A stretch of 10,038 bases of DNA, from contig CAJPSM010000043.1 in assembly GCA_905373305.1 (NCBI GenBank), positions 1 to 10,038 of the forward strand, written 5' to 3'. A program made the position numbers and the translations under genes. The notes below the pieces were generated by a model that ran no database searches, was not told the origin of the DNA, and worked only from the letters and a program-made list of their open reading frames with translations. Source of the stretch: an uncultured Streptococcus sp. (lineage in GTDB: Bacteria > Bacillota > Bacilli > Lactobacillales > Streptococcaceae). Shown piece after piece: positions 1 to 6,280 of this stretch. Positions within the stretch are counted from its first letter, which is position 1. Each line of letters opens with the position of its first letter.

Positions 1-4
1 TTTT

Positions 5-11
5 CTCCTTT
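5..11 (-). promoter_or_regulatory. Shine-Dalgarno of the gene after ssb (presumably rpsR)
   Basis: On the minus strand an AAAGGAG element lies about 18 bases after the ssb stop codon and runs to the window edge. In Firmicutes the gene after ssb in this operon is rpsR (ribosomal protein S18). The start codon itself is outside the window, so rpsR is inferred from known gene order. Confidence 0.75.
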
Positions 12-28
12 ATAGTATTAATTGTCCA

Positions 29-499
29 TTAGAATGGTAAATCATCATCTGAAATATCCAACGGATTGGTTGCTCCAAATGGATTTTCATCACGTGAAAA
101 GTCAGGTACTGATTGTGTAGGCGCTGTATAACTAGCAGTTGGTGCAGAATAAGCCCCACCTGTATGTCCTTCACGCACGCTACGGCTTTCCAACATTTGG
201 AAATTATCAGCCACGACTTCTGTTACGTAGACACGTTGTCCTTGCTGGTTATCGTAACTACGAGTCTGGATACGACCTGTGATCCCGATAAGAGAGCCTT
301 TTTTAGCCCAGTTAGCAAGATTTTCAGCCTGTTGGCGCCACATAACGACATTGATGAAATCAGCCTCACGTTCGCCATTTTGACTCTTGAATGTACGGTT
401 TACTGCAAGAGTAAAAGTCGCAACTGCTACATTTGATGGGGTATAACGCAACTCAGCGTCACGTGTCATACGCCCTACAAGTACAACATTGTTAATCAT
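29..499 (-). CDS. ssb: Single-stranded DNA-binding protein SSB (SsbA type)
   Basis: This protein coats single-stranded DNA in replication, recombination and repair and recruits partners through its C-terminal tip. Residues 1-105 form the OB-fold, opening MINNVVLVGR and including DFINVVMWRQQAENLA and GRIQTRSYDNQQGQRVYVTEV. A flexible Gly/Ala/Ser/Thr/Pro-rich linker follows (about 106-145). The protein ends in the acidic tip DISDDDLPF, which binds partner proteins. The length of 156 aa is normal for SsbA; the competence paralogue SsbB is usually shorter. The gene starts 11 bases after the rpsF stop, with GAAGGT at 505-510 directly after that stop as ribosome-binding site. It is co-transcribed with rpsF and is followed by the ribosome-binding site of the next gene. 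Confidence 0.98.
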   Translation of the reverse strand: MINNVVLVGRMTRDAELRYTPSNVAVATFTLAVNRTFKSQNGEREADFINVVMWRQQAENLANWAKKGSLIGITGRIQTRSYDNQQGQRVYVTEVVADNFQMLESRSVREGHTGGAYSAPTASYTAPTQSVPDFSRDENPFGATNPLDISDDDLPF

Positions 500-510
500 A
501 ATTTACCTTC

Positions 511-801
511 TTACGCGTCAAGTTTGACGATCATGTGACGAAGAATGTCAGCGTTGATTTTTGAAAGACGGTCAAACTCTTTAAGAGCTGCATCGTCGTT
601 TGCTTCAACGTTAACGATGTGGTAAAGTCCTTCACGGAAATCTTGGATTTCGTATGCAAGACGACGTTTTTCCCAATCTTTTGATTCAACAACAGTTGCA
701 CCGTTGTCAGTCAAGATAGAGTCAAAACGTGCTACCAAAGCGTTTTTCGCTTCTTCTTCAATGTTTGGACGAATGATATAAAGAATTTCGTATTTAGCCA
801 T
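511..801 (-). CDS. rpsF: 30S ribosomal protein S6
   Basis: S6 sits on the platform of the 30S subunit and binds as a heterodimer with S18, whose gene normally lies two places downstream. The protein has 96 aa, the usual bacterial length without the glutamate tail. The S6 signature is clear: MAKYEILYIIRPNIEEEA at the start, then KRRLAYEIQDFREGLYHIVNVEA (about 45-67) and a C-terminal helix and strand ending in ILRHMIVKLDA. An AGGAGG at 811-816 lies nine bases before the ATG. It is the first gene of the rpsF-ssb-(rpsR) operon. A consensus promoter and a structured leader precede it, so autoregulation by S6 or S6:S18 is plausible but not shown. Confidence 0.98.
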   Translation of the reverse strand: MAKYEILYIIRPNIEEEAKNALVARFDSILTDNGATVVESKDWEKRRLAYEIQDFREGLYHIVNVEANDDAALKEFDRLSKINADILRHMIVKLDA

Positions 802-869
802 TGATATGTTCCTCCTTTTGGTCTAATGACCCCTAGTCTTTGCAAGGGGTAAGTGAGGTTTGCTCACAA
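802..869 (-). promoter_or_regulatory. Structured 5' leader of the rpsF-ssb operon
   Basis: From the predicted start near 869, the transcript can form GTGAG/CTCAC (863-867 with 853-857, five-base loop). It can then form ACCCCT/AGGGGT (845-850 with 829-834, ten-base loop). The 3' arm of the second hairpin overlaps an alternative hairpin, GGTC-ATTA-GACC (828-831 with 820-823), that ends just before the AAGGAGG at 811-817, so these two cannot form together. Many bacteria regulate rpsF through an S6:S18-binding leader. I see the stems but not the bulged CCG expected of that motif, so the assignment is only a candidate. Confidence 0.5.
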
Positions 870-875
870 TTAACT

Positions 876-904
876 ATTATACTAGAAAAGCTAGTAGATG
901 GCAA
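876..904 (-). promoter_or_regulatory. Sigma-70 type promoter of rpsF-ssb-(rpsR)
   Basis: The minus strand carries TTGCCA (899-904), a 17-base spacer, and a perfect TATAAT (876-881). The predicted start is near 869. The -10 has the consensus sequence and the spacing is optimal. A 6-bp inverted repeat, TACTAG-N5-CTAGTA (880-885 and 891-896), occupies the spacer and touches the -10. Confidence 0.85.
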
Positions 905-933
905 GAGAAAAAAGATAAAAGTGAAAAATAACT

Positions 934-2142
934 CTATTTCTTAGAAATAACATTCTCTTTTAGTTCCAAAAATCCGGCCATCTCTTTCAAAATGAAAAAT
1001 AGCAAAAAGCTGGCTAGTACTAAAATGAACCCTAAGTAAAGAAAGGCTACTACAAATCCTAGATAGTCAATCAACCACCCCGTCAGAGGAAAAATGACGA
1101 TCATACTCAGGCTGAACATCATAGAGTAGACACTTAGCATGGTTGCCCGTACCTCACTTGGGAGTCGCTTTTGTAAATCGTTGTCAAAAATCGGTTGAAA
1201 GAGAGCATATAAGGCGTTACTAATCAAATAAACTAAAATATAAATCAGTGGCGTACCAAAGTAGGACAGCAAATAAGTTCCTCCCGTCAAGAGGACAAGA
1301 ATTGGAAAAAGCTTTAAAGCTGAATACCTCTTTCCAATCTTACTTGCTAGATAAACTGCCCAGATATTCAACGCACTGCCCATCAGCATGACCATCGAAA
1401 TCTGCCATCCTTCTAGGTCAGGCAGTTGATTTTGATAGTAAAAATAAAACATACACATCAGTGTTCCGATGATTTGGGACAGAATCATCCAACCAAAAAG
1501 ACTGGGATTTCTCTGCAACTCTTCTTTGACAGTCCAGATTATTTTTTTCATCGTCAAGCGCTCAGATTTTTGCGCTTTAACACTAGGCTCTTTTAGCATC
1601 CAAGTTAGAAAAAGAACGATAATCGAAGTAGCAATCATGATATAGTAGGTCAAGTGCAATTGACCATGGACAAAAAATCCCGCTAAAACAGTCCCCAAAG
1701 ACCGAGTTCCTTCTGCTACTCCTGACATAAAACTTGAGATAGACAAATAGCACTCTTTTAATTCAGCCTCCACAGCCGAATCATAAACCATGGCTGCACT
1801 CGTCCCCGAATCAAAATTATAAGACAAGGCACTCACCACCATAGCGAGTGCATAAATCCAAAAATTACCTTGCCCTACTAACATGAGAATAGACGACGCA
1901 ATTCCAGCTATTCGGCTTGAATACAGATTGGTTTTATATGAATAGCGGTCAGCTAACATTCCAGAAGGAATTTCACAAATGACACTAGTAGCATGAAAAA
2001 TACTTTCCAATAAGCCAATCTGCCAAAGTGACATCCCATTTTGACTTAGAAATAAAATCCAAAAGCTGGTAATGCCCAGAAAGGCAAAAAATTCCACTCC
2101 AGCCATGAGACCGATATTCTTCCGGTAATTTCGTTTAAACAT
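934..2142 (-). CDS. MFS family membrane transporter, substrate unknown
   Basis: This 402-aa integral membrane protein is a secondary transporter of the major facilitator superfamily, with about 12 predicted helices. Helices 1-6 fall within about 12-184 and helices 7-12 within about 216-388, separated by a charged cytoplasmic loop (about 185-215, with KAQKSERLTMKK). The loop after helix 2 reads GMLADRYSYK (61-70), a form of MFS motif A (GxLaDrxGrk) that keeps the Asp-Arg pair. VFQP-type variation appears as ALFQPIFDNDLQKRLP in the second half. The sequence shows no substrate; a drug or metabolite exporter is possible. AAAGGAG (2148-2154) precedes the ATG by five bases. The gene has its own promoter and lies between the asnS terminator and the rpsF promoter. 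No convincing terminator follows, so read-through into rpsF is possible. Confidence 0.9.
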   Translation of the reverse strand: MFKRNYRKNIGLMAGVEFFAFLGITSFWILFLSQNGMSLWQIGLLESIFHATSVICEIPSGMLADRYSYKTNLYSSRIAGIASSILMLVGQGNFWIYALAMVVSALSYNFDSGTSAAMVYDSAVEAELKECYLSISSFMSGVAEGTRSLGTVLAGFFVHGQLHLTYYIMIATSIIVLFLTWMLKEPSVKAQKSERLTMKKIIWTVKEELQRNPSLFGWMILSQIIGTLMCMFYFYYQNQLPDLEGWQISMVMLMGSALNIWAVYLASKIGKRYSALKLFPILVLLTGGTYLLSYFGTPLIYILVYLISNALYALFQPIFDNDLQKRLPSEVRATMLSVYSMMFSLSMIVIFPLTGWLIDYLGFVVAFLYLGFILVLASFLLFFILKEMAGFLELKENVISKK

Positions 2143-2152
2143 ATTTTCTCCT

Positions 2153-2193
2153 TTAACAAGTGTATTTGTATCATTGTGCTTGTCACTTGTTAA
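2153..2193. repeat. Perfect 10-bp inverted repeat around the MFS promoter
   Basis: TTAACAAGTG (2153-2162) is repeated as its exact reverse complement CACTTGTTAA (2184-2193), with a 21-bp spacer. The right arm covers the proposed -35 and the left arm covers the proposed transcript start and touches the Shine-Dalgarno. This is the layout expected of a repressor operator pair. No regulator gene is adjacent to it in the window. Confidence 0.65.
2165..2193 (-). promoter_or_regulatory. Probable promoter of the MFS gene (extended -10)
   Basis: On the minus strand TTAACA (2188-2193) is followed after 17 bases by TACAAA (2165-2170), preceded by TGA, which gives an extended -10. Individual hexamers are moderate matches, but the spacing, the TG extension and the enclosing inverted repeat support it. 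Predicted start near 2158. Confidence 0.55.
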
Positions 2194-2236
2194 TCCTAAC
2201 TTTACATGTCCCTCACCTCTTCTTTCTTCTACTTTG

Positions 2237-2259
2237 AAAAAACGCCCCTGGGGCGTTTT
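2237..2259 (-). terminator. Intrinsic terminator after asnS
   Basis: AAAACGCCCC (2239-2248) and GGGGCGTTTT (2250-2259) form a GC-rich stem; in practice the loop will use the inner C and G bases. Read on the minus strand, the stem is followed by an uninterrupted T run. It begins eight bases after the asnS stop codon and ends the ypmB-aspB-VOC-asnS operon. Confidence 0.93.
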
Positions 2260-2267
2260 GATTTATT

Positions 2268-3611
2268 TTACGGTTTAATACGGTGCAACATACGTGGGAA
2301 TGGAATCGCTTCACGGATGTGTTTAGTTCCTGCTGCGAAGGTTACCATACGCTCAATACCGATACCAAATCCACCGTGTGGAACAGTACCGTATTTACGA
2401 AGGTCAAGATAGAATTCGTATTCTGTACGATCCATTCCAAGTTCTTCCATCTTAGCTACAAGGGCATCGTAGTCTTCCTCACGCATAGAACCACCGATGA
2501 TTTCTCCATAACCTTCTGGAGCAAGCAAGTCTGCACAAAGCACGCGCTCAGGATTTCCAGGAACGGGTTTCATATAGAAGGCTTTGATGGCTGCTGGGTA
2601 GTTCATGACAAATGTTGGCACACCAAAGTGGTTTGAAATCCAAGTTTCGTGTGGTGAACCAAAGTCATCTCCATGTTCCAAATGCTCGTAGTCTGCATCA
2701 GCATCATTTTCATGCTCTTGCAAGAGGTCAATGGCTTGATCGTAAGTGATACGTTTGAAGGGTTCTGCAATGTAGCGTTTCAAAAGCTCTGTATCACGTT
2801 CCAAAGTTTCCAAGGCTTGAGGAGCACGGTCAAGAACACCTTGGAGCAAAGCTTTAACATAGGCTTCTTGCAAGTCAAGTGACTCATCGTGCGTCAAGTA
2901 GGAGTACTCCGCATCCATCATCCAGAACTCAGTCAAGTGACGGCGCGTTTTTGATTTTTCAGCACGGAATACTGGACCAAAGTCAAAGACGCGGCCAAGA
3001 GCCATCGCACCTGCTTCTAGGTAAAGCTGACCTGATTGGCTCAAGTAGGCTGGAGTCCCGAAGTAGTCAGTTTCAAAGAGTTCTGTTGAATCCTCTGCTG
3101 CGTTTCCTGAAAGAATTGGGCTATCAAACTTCATGAAGCCGTTCTTGTCGAAGAACTCATAGGTTGCATAGATGATAGCGTTACGGATTTGCATGACTGC
3201 TACTTGCTTACGAGAACGCAACCACAAGTGACGGTTGTCCATTAAGAAGTCTGTTCCGTGTTCTTTTGGAGTGATTGGGTAATCTTGTGATTCACCGATG
3301 ACTTCGATGTCTGTGATATCAAGCTCATAGCCAAACTTAGAACGCTCATCTTCTTTGACAACCCCTGTCACATAAACAGACGTTTCTTGGCTCAAGCGTT
3401 TGATGACATCAAACTTCTCAAGTCCCACTTCTTCACCAAATTTTTCTACAAAGTTTGGTTTAAAGGCTACACCTTGGAAGAAGGCTGTTCCATCACGCAA
3501 TTGCAAGAAGGCAATTTTTCCTTTTCCTGATTTGTTGGCAACCCAGGCTCCGATGGTCACTTCTTGACCAACATAGTCTTTTACATCAATAATTGTTACA
3601 CGTTTTGTCAT
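2268..3611 (-). CDS. asnS: Asparaginyl-tRNA synthetase
   Basis: AsnS joins asparagine to tRNA-Asn using ATP, and its presence points to direct asparaginylation. At 447 aa it has normal length. Residues about 17-103 form the OB-fold anticodon-binding domain (VTIGAWVANKSGKGKIAFLQLRDG). The class II catalytic core follows: motif 2 at about 215-229 (FRAEKSKTRRHLTEF, with the ATP-contacting Arg) and motif 3 at about 413-422 (GGFGIGIERM). The stretch LSQSGQLYLEAGAM (190-203) belongs to the amino-acid site. It starts 13 bases after the VOC gene; an AAGGAAAA-type ribosome-binding site lies in the gap. No T-box leader is visible before this gene or the operon. Linkage to an aspartate aminotransferase matches the B. 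subtilis aspB-asnS order. Confidence 0.98.
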   Translation of the reverse strand: MTKRVTIIDVKDYVGQEVTIGAWVANKSGKGKIAFLQLRDGTAFFQGVAFKPNFVEKFGEEVGLEKFDVIKRLSQETSVYVTGVVKEDERSKFGYELDITDIEVIGESQDYPITPKEHGTDFLMDNRHLWLRSRKQVAVMQIRNAIIYATYEFFDKNGFMKFDSPILSGNAAEDSTELFETDYFGTPAYLSQSGQLYLEAGAMALGRVFDFGPVFRAEKSKTRRHLTEFWMMDAEYSYLTHDESLDLQEAYVKALLQGVLDRAPQALETLERDTELLKRYIAEPFKRITYDQAIDLLQEHENDADADYEHLEHGDDFGSPHETWISNHFGVPTFVMNYPAAIKAFYMKPVPGNPERVLCADLLAPEGYGEIIGGSMREEDYDALVAKMEELGMDRTEYEFYLDLRKYGTVPHGGFGIGIERMVTFAAGTKHIREAIPFPRMLHRIKP

Positions 3612-3624
3612 TGTTTTTCCTTTT

Positions 3625-3996
3625 CTATTCTTCTTTATGGCACACTGCCTCTATGTTATTTCCATCTGGGTCTATCACAAAGGCCGCATAGTATCCCACA
3701 TGGTAATTTTTACGTTCGCCAGGTGCACCATTATCCTTTCCTCCAGCAGCCAAAGCCGCTTGATAGAAAGTATCTACTTCTTGACAAGTTTGAGCACTAA
3801 AGGCAAAATGCATCGGCTCTTGTTGACCAACACTTAGCCAAAAATCACCACCTGGATCCACATTTCGTGGTTCTGTGAAACTAACGACCTGCCCCGTATC
3901 AAATTGAAGGTGATAATTTAAAGCAGTTAAAGTGGCTTGATAGAAAGCTTTAGAAACTTCTAAATTCTTTACCTTAAGGGTGAAATGATCTATCAT
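3625..3996 (-). CDS. VOC (glyoxalase/bleomycin-resistance fold) small protein
   Basis: This 123-aa cytoplasmic protein of the vicinal oxygen chelate superfamily has two beta-alpha-beta-beta-beta modules (about 1-55 and 60-121). It keeps the usual metal triad positions: His4 (MIDHFTLKV), His63 (MHFAF) and Glu116 (NNIEAV), so a metal-dependent enzyme is likelier than a pure binding protein. FVIDPDGNNIEAV is the classic closing motif. The family includes glyoxalase I, fosfomycin thiol transferases and dioxygenases; nothing here picks one. Its ATG shares one base with the aspB stop (TAATG), and GGAGG (4004-4008) lies inside the end of aspB, so translation is probably coupled. It stands between aspB and asnS, which are adjacent in B. 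subtilis. Confidence 0.85.
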   Translation of the reverse strand: MIDHFTLKVKNLEVSKAFYQATLTALNYHLQFDTGQVVSFTEPRNVDPGGDFWLSVGQQEPMHFAFSAQTCQEVDTFYQAALAAGGKDNGAPGERKNYHVGYYAAFVIDPDGNNIEAVCHKEE

Positions 3997-5177
3997 TACA
4001 CTTCCTCCATAAATTGATGCAAGCGACGAATAGCTTCTTTCAAAGTATCCAAGTCTGTGGCATAGCTGAGACGAACATTTTCTGGTGCTCCAAATCCAGC
4101 TCCTGTAATCAAGGCAAGGCCGACTTCTTCGAGAATAGCCGTTGTAAACTCTGTCACATCGGTATAACCCTTCATCCCCATCGCTTTTTTGACATTTGGG
4201 AAGAGATAGAAGGCTCCTTGGGGCTTGACAACTTCAAATCCTGGTACTTGGCACAAGAGAGGATAAATAGTGTTCAAACGTTCCTCAAAAGCCTGGCGCA
4301 TGATTTCGACAGAATCTTGTGGTCCCGTTAAGGCTTCAATGGTAGCATATTGCGATACGGCAGTCAGGTTGGAGGTTGTTTGTCCTGTCAATTTGCTCAT
4401 AGCAGCGATAATCTCAGGATTTCCCACAGCATAACCTACCCGCCAACCAGTCATGGCATAAGCCTTAGATACACCGTTAATCACGATGGTTTGCTTACGA
4501 ATTGCTTCTGACAGACTAGAGATTGGAACAAATTCGTTCCCGTTATAAACCAAACGACCGTAAATATCATCTGCTAGGATAAGGACATCATGCTCAACAG
4601 CCCAATTTCCGATAGCCAGCAATTCCTCACGAGTATAAATCATGCCCGTAGGATTCGATGGCGAATTGAGAACCAAGACCTTGGTCTTATCTGTTCGAGC
4701 TGCTTCTAGCTGCTCAACTGTTACTTTAAAGTGATTGTCTTCCTTGGCTTGGACAAAGACCGGCACACCTTCTGCCATCTTGACTTGGTCTCCATAACTG
4801 ACCCAGTAAGGTGTAGGGATAATAACCTCGTCACCTGGATTGACCACGGCCATAAAGAAAGTGTAGAGAGAGAATTTAGCGCCTGTGGCAAAAGTAACCT
4901 CATTGGCCGCTACGGAATACCCATAGTAGCGTTCAAAATAGGTATTAACCGCCGCTTTTAACTCGGGCAGCCCTGAAGCAACTGTATAAAAGGAAGCTCG
5001 TCCATCACGAATGGCTTCCACCGCTGCATCCTGAATGTTTTCAGGAGTATGAAAATCAGGCTGTCCCAAGGTTAAGAAAAGAACATCCTTTCCTTGAGCT
5101 TTTAACGCTTTGGCTCTTGCATCACTGGCTAGAGTGACACTTTCTTCCATTTCTAGTACACGTTTGGATAGTTTCAT
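3996..5177 (-). CDS. aspB: PLP-dependent aminotransferase, aspartate aminotransferase type
   Basis: This class I, fold-type I PLP enzyme is probably aspartate aminotransferase (oxaloacetate + glutamate to aspartate + 2-oxoglutarate). Of its 393 residues, Lys238 in GVSKAYAMTGWRVGYA forms the Schiff base. Asn175 (NSPSNPTG) and Asp203 with Tyr206 (LADDIY) bind the cofactor, and Arg369 (NVRLSYA) is in the position that binds the substrate carboxylate. GQPDFHTPENI (39-49) is typical of the bacterial subgroup Ib. Database names vary between aspC and aspB; aspB follows B. subtilis. AAGGAGGG (5181-5188) overlaps the ypmB stop codon and serves this ATG. The placement before asnS puts aspartate synthesis beside asparagine use. 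Related specificities (alanine, aromatic) cannot be excluded from sequence alone. Confidence 0.93.
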   Translation of the reverse strand: MKLSKRVLEMEESVTLASDARAKALKAQGKDVLFLTLGQPDFHTPENIQDAAVEAIRDGRASFYTVASGLPELKAAVNTYFERYYGYSVAANEVTFATGAKFSLYTFFMAVVNPGDEVIIPTPYWVSYGDQVKMAEGVPVFVQAKEDNHFKVTVEQLEAARTDKTKVLVLNSPSNPTGMIYTREELLAIGNWAVEHDVLILADDIYGRLVYNGNEFVPISSLSEAIRKQTIVINGVSKAYAMTGWRVGYAVGNPEIIAAMSKLTGQTTSNLTAVSQYATIEALTGPQDSVEIMRQAFEERLNTIYPLLCQVPGFEVVKPQGAFYLFPNVKKAMGMKGYTDVTEFTTAILEEVGLALITGAGFGAPENVRLSYATDLDTLKEAIRRLHQFMEEV

Positions 5178-5186
5178 ATGCCCTCC

Positions 5187-5663
5187 TTATTGGATCACTG
5201 CTCCTGTTTCAAAATCGACTAGATAGTACTGGTTTCCTGACTTAACTTCCCAAATTGGCTTGTCCTGATAACGACCAAAGGTGATCTTGTCAATGTCGCT
5301 AGCTCCTTTTTCCCTCGAAATCGTCGCTGCCTTGTCTTGAGAAATCCCCTTATCAAGCTGATAAACATAAATCTTGTGGTCATTCTTTTCAATTAGCACG
5401 GCAATGGCCTCTTGTTTTTTATTATGCCCCAGAACGCTGTAATAAGCTTCCGAACCATTAAAAAAATCAACCTGATCTGCCTTTTCCAATTCTGCATACT
5501 GCTTGGCCAGTTTTTCTCCCTCAACTCTAGCATCTTGATAGGGTTTCATGCTGAGCGATACGAGGTAAAGAAAGGAGCTAGTCATGACTAGCAATACTAG
5601 AGCAATGCCAATTCCGTACTGTATAAGTAGCTTGTTTTTTGCTTTTTTCTGTCTTAGTTTCAC
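5187..5663 (-). CDS. ypmB: YpmB-like single-pass membrane protein (PepSY-like/DUF5590)
   Basis: This 158-aa protein has a basic N-terminus (KLRQKKAKNK), one membrane helix (about 13-37) and an outer-facing domain (about 40-158) with PepSY-like features: an amphipathic region, IAVLIEKNDHKIYVYQLDKG, and the ending WEVKSGNQYYLVDFETGAVIQ. It corresponds in type and position to B. subtilis YpmB, which precedes aspB-asnS; the function is not known to me. The reading frame closes at a TAA 12 bases upstream, and the only start before the membrane segment is GTG at 5661-5663. That GTG has no close Shine-Dalgarno. The AAGGAGG at 5684-5690 instead faces a three-codon minicistron. It is the first gene of the four-gene operon, and its stop overlaps the next Shine-Dalgarno. 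Confidence 0.85.
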   Translation of the reverse strand: MKLRQKKAKNKLLIQYGIGIALVLLVMTSSFLYLVSLSMKPYQDARVEGEKLAKQYAELEKADQVDFFNGSEAYYSVLGHNKKQEAIAVLIEKNDHKIYVYQLDKGISQDKAATISREKGASDIDKITFGRYQDKPIWEVKSGNQYYLVDFETGAVIQ

Positions 5664-5667
5664 TCGT

Positions 5668-5690
5668 CTATTTTACCATCTCTCCTCCTT
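5668..5690 (-). promoter_or_regulatory. Three-codon minicistron with strong Shine-Dalgarno before ypmB
   Basis: On the minus strand AAGGAGG (5684-5690) precedes ATG GTA AAA TAG (5668-5679), encoding Met-Val-Lys. The TAG lies four bases before the GTG of the ypmB-like gene, in a different frame. The Shine-Dalgarno is about 20 bases from that GTG, too far for normal initiation. Termination and re-initiation is the likely way to reach GTG. A lineage-specific single-base indel that broke an older in-frame ATG start is the alternative. Confidence 0.5.
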
Positions 5691-5747
5691 TATTACAAGT
5701 GAAGACAGGAACATTCTAAGAATCTTTCCCTATAAAATCTATGTCTC

Positions 5748-5776
5748 TTGAATTTCTATTTATTTATTGATAGAAT
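5748..5776 (+). promoter_or_regulatory. marR promoter with extended -10, probably leaderless
   Basis: TTGAAT (5748-5753), a 17-base spacer and TAGAAT (5771-5776), preceded by TGA, make an extended -10 promoter. Seven bases after the -10 is 5783, the A of the marR ATG. No Shine-Dalgarno lies between them (the gap reads ACCCTT). Confidence 0.75.
5754..5775. repeat. Inverted repeat overlapping the marR -10 (candidate operator)
   Basis: TTCTAT (5754-5759) and ATAGAA (5770-5775) are exact reverse complements with a 10-bp spacer. They fill the promoter spacer and most of the -10. MarR proteins usually bind such roughly 20-bp palindromes and repress their own gene. A second short palindrome, ATTCTAAGAAT, lies at 5713-5723 on the ypmB side. 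Confidence 0.5.
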
Positions 5777-5782
5777 ACCCTT

Positions 5783-6229
5783 ATGAAAAAATATTTGAAA
5801 GAAAAAATTTCCCAAAATCAATTAGACTTGAAAACGGCTATCGTTCTCAATAAAGCGATGCGAAGTTTTAAACCTTATGAAACCAAGGCTGCCAAAGAAC
5901 ACGGACTAACCCCTACTCAATTTTCCGTTCTGGAAACTCTCTATAGCAAGGGAGAACTGCGTATTCAGGATTTGATTGAAAAAATGTTGGCCACTTCTGG
6001 AAATATGACTGTTGTTATTCGAAATATGGTTCGAGATGGGTGGATTTCTAGAACTTGTGACCCCAAAGACCGTCGTTCTTTTTTCCTGAAATTAACACCA
6101 GCTGGATGCAAAAAAATTGAAGAGGTTCTTCCTGATCATATTAACTCTATTGTAGATGCTTTTAGTATCTTGGAAGATGGGGAAAAGGAGGATTTGATTC
6201 TGATTTTAAAAAAATTTAAAGATTTGTGA
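5783..6229 (+). CDS. MarR family transcriptional regulator
   Basis: This 148-aa winged helix-turn-helix protein has the typical MarR length and binds DNA as a dimer. The N-terminal helices (about 1-38) and C-terminal helices (about 107-148) form the dimer interface. The HTH spans about 43-86 (LTPTQFSVLETLYSKGELRI, then the recognition helix around TSGNMTVVIRNM), and the wing holds DPKDRRSFFLKLTPAG (93-108) with the conserved D-x-x-D-R-R. Cys92 and Cys109 flank the wing, so thiol sensing is possible but unproven. ATG is at 5783 with no Shine-Dalgarno, matching the leaderless promoter. The following gene encodes a flavin-type oxidoreductase, a common target of MarR regulators that sense quinones, electrophiles or disulfide stress; that link is inferred from position. 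Confidence 0.92.
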   Translation: MKKYLKEKISQNQLDLKTAIVLNKAMRSFKPYETKAAKEHGLTPTQFSVLETLYSKGELRIQDLIEKMLATSGNMTVVIRNMVRDGWISRTCDPKDRRSFFLKLTPAGCKKIEEVLPDHINSIVDAFSILEDGEKEDLILILKKFKDL

Positions 6230-6238
6230 GCAAAATTA

Positions 6239-6280
6239 TTGCTAATTAGTATTATTTGTTGTAACATAGATAGTAACAAA
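6239..6280 (+). promoter_or_regulatory. Candidate promoter and operator of the oxidoreductase gene
   Basis: TTGCTA (6239-6244), 17 bases, then TAACAT (6262-6267) make a moderate promoter (four of six matches in each hexamer) starting near 6274. An inverted repeat, TTTGTT (6255-6260) and AACAAA (6275-6280), flanks the -10, and GTAAC is directly repeated at 6261 and 6273. These are candidate regulator contacts. If the promoter is wrong, the gene would rely on read-through from marR. Confidence 0.4.

Noticed and set aside
936..948. ATTTC-TTA-GAAAT palindrome at the end of the MFS gene as a terminator
   Set aside because: The stem is five pairs and almost all A-T, overlaps the coding end, and the T run on the minus strand is separated from it. 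Too weak to call.
5691..5760. Promoter for the ypmB-aspB-asnS operon on the minus strand
   Set aside because: A promoter must exist here, but candidates such as TAGAAT and TATAGG have no acceptable -35 at 16-18 bases. I could not choose one.
5664..5782. T-box riboswitch controlling the asnS operon
   Set aside because: The region is too short, and no T-box sequence (TGG-containing antiterminator) or upstream terminator is present.
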